Shown here: positions 6,312 through 10,035 of the stretch, piece after piece
How the letters are laid out: each line of letters begins with the position of its first letter
Position numbering within the stretch: position 1 is the stretch's first letter
Source of the DNA: Anaerolineaceae bacterium
GTDB lineage: Bacteria; Chloroflexota; Anaerolineae; Anaerolineales; Villigracilaceae
Length of the DNA stretch: 10,035 nt
Assembly (NCBI GenBank): GCA_009885445.1
Contig: VFKQ01000250.1
Location: 1-10,035 of the forward strand
Reading direction: 5' to 3'
Program-made: the position numbers and the translations under genes
The notes under the pieces: generated by a model
Told to the model about the DNA's origin: nothing
Database searches by the model: none
What the model saw: only the letters and a program-made list of their open reading frames with translations

Positions 6312-7295
6312 TTAAACAAAATGACAGGCGGCTTGCCGTGCTGGCCCGACCTCGCGCAATTGCGGCTCCTCTACGCGGCATCGGTCTTGTACCAACGGAC
6401 AACGCGGATGGAAGCGACAGCCGGCGGGCGGATTCAGCGCGCTGGGCACATTGCCCTCGAGGACAGTTAATTCCCGCCTCGTAACCTCCACGACGGGGAG
6501 CGGGATAGCCCCGAACAGGGCTTTGGTGTAGGGATGCAGAGGCTCGGTATAGACCGCCTCGGCCGGCCCAAGCTCGACCAATTTGCCGAGGTACATGACC
6601 CCGATGCGGTCACTAATGTGTTGCACCACATTCAAGTCGTGGGAAATAAAAATGTAAGTCAGGCCTTTTTCGCGTTGCAAATCTTGTAGCAGGTTGATGA
6701 TCTGCGCCTGTACCGAAACATCCAGCGCCGAGGTGGGCTCGTCGAGCACCAGCAGGCGCGGATTCACCGCCAACGCGCGCGCAATGGCGACGCGCTGACA
6801 TTGTCCGCCTGAGAGTTCGTGCGGAAAGCGATCCATGTGTTCTGCGCCGAGCCCCACTTGCGTAAGCAATTCGAGGGCGCGCGGGCGTACTTCATTCTTT
6901 GTTGCAAGTTTGTGCGTCAACAAAGGTTCGGCGATTACGTCCACAATTCTGAAGCGCGGGCTGAGCGATGAGAGGGGATTCTGAAAAACGATCTGTATCT
7001 GGCGGCGCATGGCGCGCATTTCAGCGCGGGAAAGCGCGGTGAGGTCATGCCCGTCAAAGGTAACTGTGCCCTCGGTGGGTTCGAGCAGGCGCAACAACAT
7101 TCGTCCAAGCGTGGTCTTGCCACAACCCGATTCGCCCACCAGCCCCAACACTTCACCAGCCTGTGCATCGAGGCTCACCCCGTCTACGGCGCGCAAATAA
7201 CGCGGCTGTGATCTATCGAGACGCGCAATCGCCCCGCCCGAAAGCGGGAAATATTTCTTGAGATTGCTGGCGGAAATTAATGGTTGCGTAAGCAT
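6312..7295 (-). CDS. Oligopeptide/dipeptide-type ABC transporter ATPase (OppF/DppF-like)
   Basis: One of the two nucleotide-binding subunits that power import through the adjacent permeases. The 327-residue protein has Walker A GESGCGKT (54-61), Q-loop Q105, signature LSGGQCQR (161-168), Walker B LLVLDEP (181-187, catalytic E186) and switch H219. In the signature the usual R or Q of LSGGQ-x-QR is C166. The C-terminal oligopeptide-family extension ends in four cysteines (C293, C299, C306, C324) spaced x5-x6-x17, the arrangement associated with an iron-sulfur site in Opp/Dpp ATPases. The product starts MLTQPLISASNLKKYFPL, typical of the F subunit. There is no clear ribosome-binding site. The ATG lies 6 nt after the stop of the preceding gene, so translational coupling is likely. 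Confidence 0.93.
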   Translation of the reverse strand: MLTQPLISASNLKKYFPLSGGAIARLDRSQPRYLRAVDGVSLDAQAGEVLGLVGESGCGKTTLGRMLLRLLEPTEGTVTFDGHDLTALSRAEMRAMRRQIQIVFQNPLSSLSPRFRIVDVIAEPLLTHKLATKNEVRPRALELLTQVGLGAEHMDRFPHELSGGQCQRVAIARALAVNPRLLVLDEPTSALDVSVQAQIINLLQDLQREKGLTYIFISHDLNVVQHISDRIGVMYLGKLVELGPAEAVYTEPLHPYTKALFGAIPLPVVEVTRRELTVLEGNVPSALNPPAGCRFHPRCPLVQDRCRVEEPQLREVGPARQAACHFV

Positions 7296-7301
7296 GGGAT
7301 T

Positions 7302-8267
7302 TCAATTGTGTACAGGAAGGAAACAAGCGCTCTCGCGCGATTCGCCGACGCGTTTGAGCGGCGGAACTTCGCTGAGGCAACGATCCATGACCTGCGAACA
7401 GCGCGGCGCAAACGGACAGCCCTGCACCGCAGTCAAGTCAGCGGGTACCGAGCCGGGGATGGCCTCCATCCGCTGTCCGCGCGATGCGGGGCGTGGGATG
7501 GCGTTCAGCAATCCCTGGCTGTAGGGATGGTGAGGTCGATCGTAAACAAAGTAGGTCGGCGAAATTTCAACAACACTGCCGGCATATAGAACTGCCATGC
7601 GGTCACATACCTGGGCCACGACACCGAGGTTGTGTGTAATCAGAATGATGGAAAGGTCCAGCTTCTTTTGCAGGTTGCGTAATAGCGTCAGGATTTGGGC
7701 CTGAATGGTGACATCCAGCGCAGTGGTCGGCTCATCAGCAATCAACACCTCTGGGCGGCAAACCAGCGCCATGGCAATCATCACTCTTTGTTGCATGCCT
7801 CCTGAAAGCTGATGGGGATAGGATTGCATCACGCGTCGCACATCCGCCAGGCCAACAGCATCGAGATTTTGCTCCGCATGTATTTGCGCGACCTTGGCAT
7901 CCATTGGCAAGTGGCGGCGAATTACATCGGTGATCTGGCGGCCGATGGTAAAAACCGGATTCAAAGATGAAGCCGGGTCTTGAAAGATCATGGCGATGCG
8001 CCCGCCACGCACCTTTTCCATTTCAGTTTGCGGAAGGGTTAACAGATTTCGATTCTGAAAAAGAATCTCGCCGCGCACACGCGCAGATTTTGGCAGAAGC
8101 CCCAATATCGAAAGCCCTGTGATTGTTTTGCCGCATCCCGTCTCACCGACGACGCCAAAGATTTCGCCTGGCCGCACCGAAAAGGAAATATTGTTCAACG
8201 CCCTGCGCATCCCGTTGGCCGTTTTGAAATCGATCTCTAAATTGCGAATCGTCAGAAGGTCGTTCAT
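7302..8267 (-). CDS. Oligopeptide/dipeptide-type ABC transporter ATPase (OppD/DppD-like)
   Basis: Second ATPase of the importer, working as a heterodimer with the F-like subunit. It has 321 residues with Walker A GETGCGKT (41-48), Q-loop Q96, signature LSGGMQQR (154-161), Walker B VLIADEP (174-180, catalytic E179) and H212. The FQDPASSLNP and RPHHPYSQGLL stretches are hallmarks of the D subunit. Four C-terminal cysteines (C284, C290, C297, C315) repeat the x5-x6-x17 spacing of the partner. Its ATG overlaps the TGA of the permease gene upstream in an ATGA (8264-8267), a sign of coupled translation. All catalytic motifs are intact. Confidence 0.93.
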   Translation of the reverse strand: MNDLLTIRNLEIDFKTANGMRRALNNISFSVRPGEIFGVVGETGCGKTITGLSILGLLPKSARVRGEILFQNRNLLTLPQTEMEKVRGGRIAMIFQDPASSLNPVFTIGRQITDVIRRHLPMDAKVAQIHAEQNLDAVGLADVRRVMQSYPHQLSGGMQQRVMIAMALVCRPEVLIADEPTTALDVTIQAQILTLLRNLQKKLDLSIILITHNLGVVAQVCDRMAVLYAGSVVEISPTYFVYDRPHHPYSQGLLNAIPRPASRGQRMEAIPGSVPADLTAVQGCPFAPRCSQVMDRCLSEVPPLKRVGESRESACFLPVHN

Positions 8268-9145
8268 TTGTATTGCCTGGGATCAAAAATATCGCGCAGG
8301 GTATCGCCGACGATGTTGAAAGCCAGCACCACGATGAAGATTGCAATGCCCGGAAAAGTGGCGATCCACCACTGATCGAGGATAAAGGTACGCCCTTCAC
8401 TGATCATCAGGCCCCAGTCTGGTGCGGGGGGTTGCGTGCCGAGTCCGATGAAGGCCAGCCCGCCCATGGCGAGGATAACGGTGCCAAGGTCTACGGTGGC
8501 TTGCACGAGAATGGGAGAAAACGTATTGGGCAATATGTGCCGAAGGATGATAGTTGTGTCGGTAACGCCTGTGGCTTGCGCGGCCTCCACAAAATATTGG
8601 CTCTTAAGGCTAATGGCCACGCCGCGGGCGATGCGTGTGTACCACGGCCACCAGGTAACAACGAGAGCGATGGCGGCTTTGTCTAATCCGCGACCGATGG
8701 AGGCGGCGATGGCCATTGCCAATAGGAGCGAGGGGAAAGCCAGGAACAAGTCTGTGATACGCATGATCACTTCATCCACCCAGCCACCTTTGTAGCCCGC
8801 CAATGCACCGAGCGGTGCGCCGATGAGTACAGCGAATAAAACCACGCCTATGGGAATGATTAACGCGGGGCGAGCGCCGTAAATGATGCGGCTGAGAATG
8901 TCGCGCCCCAAACGGTCTGCGCCTAAGAGATGATTTGCAGAGGGCGCTTGCATTGTGTCGGCCGCGTTCGTGCGACCTTGTCCCTGCTCGGGGTAGGGCG
9001 CAATAAGCGGCGCGAAGATGGCCACCAGAATTACAAGCAGGATGACAACTGTGCTGGCGAAGGCCAGTGGATCGCGCGTAATCACGCGGATGACGTGCCG
9101 CGTTCTGCGCTGGGAGGGGATGACTTCAATAACAGATACATTCAT
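8264..9145 (-). CDS. Oligopeptide/dipeptide-type ABC transporter permease (OppC/DppC-like)
   Basis: Inner-membrane channel subunit of 293 residues. The N-terminus is a cytoplasmic stretch followed by one transmembrane helix (about 28-50) and a periplasmic loop ending in HLLGADRLGRDILSRIIYGAR (72-92), the entry signature of the DppC family. The binding-protein-dependent permease domain follows with about five helices. The EAA loop that docks on the ATPases is EAAQATGVTDTTIILRHILPN (187-207). The C-terminus ends FNIVGDTLRDIFDPRQYK, the usual ending. The ATG follows the previous stop by 3 nt, with no strong ribosome-binding site, so translation is probably coupled. Substrate specificity lies mainly in a binding protein not seen here. 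Confidence 0.93.
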   Translation of the reverse strand: MNVSVIEVIPSQRRTRHVIRVITRDPLAFASTVVILLVILVAIFAPLIAPYPEQGQGRTNAADTMQAPSANHLLGADRLGRDILSRIIYGARPALIIPIGVVLFAVLIGAPLGALAGYKGGWVDEVIMRITDLFLAFPSLLLAMAIAASIGRGLDKAAIALVVTWWPWYTRIARGVAISLKSQYFVEAAQATGVTDTTIILRHILPNTFSPILVQATVDLGTVILAMGGLAFIGLGTQPPAPDWGLMISEGRTFILDQWWIATFPGIAIFIVVLAFNIVGDTLRDIFDPRQYK

Positions 9146-9148
9146 GGG

Positions 9149-10035
9149 TTACTTCAGTCTGATGCGTGGATCGATGATCGCCTGCAAGAGGTCCACGAGT
9201 AGATTAATGATGACATAGCCTATGGCGCCGAAGAGGGTAATTCCCATAATGGCGGCATAATCCAAATTCAGCAGGGAGCGGACTGTGAACAAGCCCAGGC
9301 CAGGCCAGTTATATAAGACCTCTACAAAAAAGGTGCCCGTCAGGGCATATGCGAAGGTAAGCCCGATAACAGTTAACGTGGGGCTGATGGCGTTTTTTAG
9401 TGCATACAGATAAGTGATAATCTGTTCGCGGATTCCGTAGGCGCGCGCGGTGCGGATGTAATCCTGCCCGAGAACTTCGAGCATTGCGGCGCGCGTCATG
9501 CGGGCGATCAGGCCGATGGGATATGCCGCAAGGGTGAAAGCTGGAAGGATCAAATGTAGGAAGACGTCATGCAGGGCAACCCAATTGAAGGTCAGCAGAG
9601 AATCGAGCAGCAGGAAATTCGTAATGATGTGGATGGGATGTGTAAAGCGCAGGTCCGAGTCGACGCGCCCGCTGAGGGGCAATAATTGCAAATTGCGAAA
9701 AAACGCGATCTGTAAAAGAAGGCCGAGATAGAAAGCTGGCATTGAAACGCCGACGATGGAAACCACGCGCACAAATACATCCACGGGGCGGCCCTGCCAG
9801 CGGGCGCTGATCACGCCGAGCGGAACGCCAATGAGTGTGGCGATGAACATTCCAAAAAAAAGTAATTCCAATGTGGCGGGCAATCGTTCGCCGAGTTCTT
9901 GGAGTACAGGGCGTTTTGTAGCAAGTGACGTGCCGAGGTCACCGTGGATGAGATCCCCCATATAAATTGCATACTGCACAGGTAGTGGGCGATCAAGCCC
10001 CAGTCTGATGCGCACCTCCTGCAAAGCTTCTGGGC
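9149..10035 (-). CDS. Oligopeptide/dipeptide-type ABC transporter permease (OppB/DppB-like), 5' end outside window
   Basis: Partner permease of the channel. The frame runs from the right edge (first full codon at 10033) to TAA at 9151-9149, 294 codons in view. The first visible residues, PEALQEVRIRLGLDRPLPVQY, belong to the segment that normally lies about 50 residues into DppB proteins, so the true start and the first membrane helix are beyond the window. The TTG at 10024-10022 is an internal Leu codon, not a start. GDLGTSL follows as expected. The EAA loop is in DYIRTARAYGIREQIITYLYALKNA (from about 188 counted from that TTG). NWPGLGL near 239-245 and the C-terminal IIDPRIRLK are typical. 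A substrate-binding protein gene would be expected further upstream, outside the window. Confidence 0.92.
   Translation of the reverse strand, partial: PEALQEVRIRLGLDRPLPVQYAIYMGDLIHGDLGTSLATKRPVLQELGERLPATLELLFFGMFIATLIGVPLGVISARWQGRPVDVFVRVVSIVGVSMPAFYLGLLLQIAFFRNLQLLPLSGRVDSDLRFTHPIHIITNFLLLDSLLTFNWVALHDVFLHLILPAFTLAAYPIGLIARMTRAAMLEVLGQDYIRTARAYGIREQIITYLYALKNAISPTLTVIGLTFAYALTGTFFVEVLYNWPGLGLFTVRSLLNLDYAAIMGITLFGAIGYVIINLLVDLLQAIIDPRIRLK

Noticed and set aside
10022..10024. TTG codon considered as the start of the right-most permease
   Set aside because: The frame stays open upstream with PEA preceding it, and the family needs about 50 more N-terminal residues including the first membrane helix.

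Overview
The window is a roughly 10 kb piece of a bacterial chromosome with densely packed metabolic and transport genes and short intergenic gaps. No mobile element, CRISPR array, tRNA or rRNA is visible. The moderately high GC content, an extended GlyA-type enzyme, many M28-type/lipoprotein features and a leaderless-looking gene fit an environmental Chloroflexota (Anaerolineae-like) genome. That assignment is an inference from style, not from a marker gene.

Layout, left to right. (1) Positions 1-2024, minus strand: a very long open frame, 674 codons in the window and still open at the left edge. It encodes a complete serine hydroxymethyltransferase (SHMT), followed without a stop by a degenerate segment resembling the glycine-cleavage T-protein (GcvT), and then by the beginning of a second, well-conserved GcvT domain. 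(2) Positions 2025-2245: a divergent promoter region holding three copies of the 9-mer CGAATATCG (two direct, one inverted) around the likely promoter of the fusion gene. (3) Positions 2246-3964, plus strand: an M28-family metallopeptidase with a lipoprotein signal peptide and a polytopic C-terminal membrane domain. (4) Positions 3965-4094: a convergent gap filled by an inverted-repeat element built from CACGGA/TCCGTG units with a 9-bp period. (5) Positions 4095-5270, minus strand: a major facilitator superfamily (MFS) efflux-type transporter whose promoter lies so close to its ATG that the mRNA should be leaderless. (6) A strong hairpin terminator at 5323-5378. (7) Positions 5379-10035, minus strand: an operon read right to left, made of an oligopeptide/dipeptide-type ABC transporter (permease B, permease C, ATPase D, ATPase F) and a carbon-nitrogen hydrolase of the nitrilase/amidase superfamily as last gene. 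The first permease runs off the right edge, and no substrate-binding protein is in view.

Working together: the SHMT-GcvT fusion would link the two main glycine/C1 reactions, serine to glycine and glycine cleavage, both of which use 5,10-methylene-tetrahydrofolate. The ABC transporter plus amidase probably imports and hydrolyses a small amide-, peptide- or ureido-like compound. The M28 peptidase and the MFS transporter look like independent single genes.

The observations most worth a second look are the GlyA/GcvT multidomain fusion with its degenerate middle domain and an insertion in the SHMT active-site loop, the Asp/Asn rearrangement at a metal-ligand position of the M28 peptidase, and the 9-bp-periodic inverted repeat that can fold in two mutually exclusive ways. 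No clear evidence of a wholly new system such as defence or retroelements was found.
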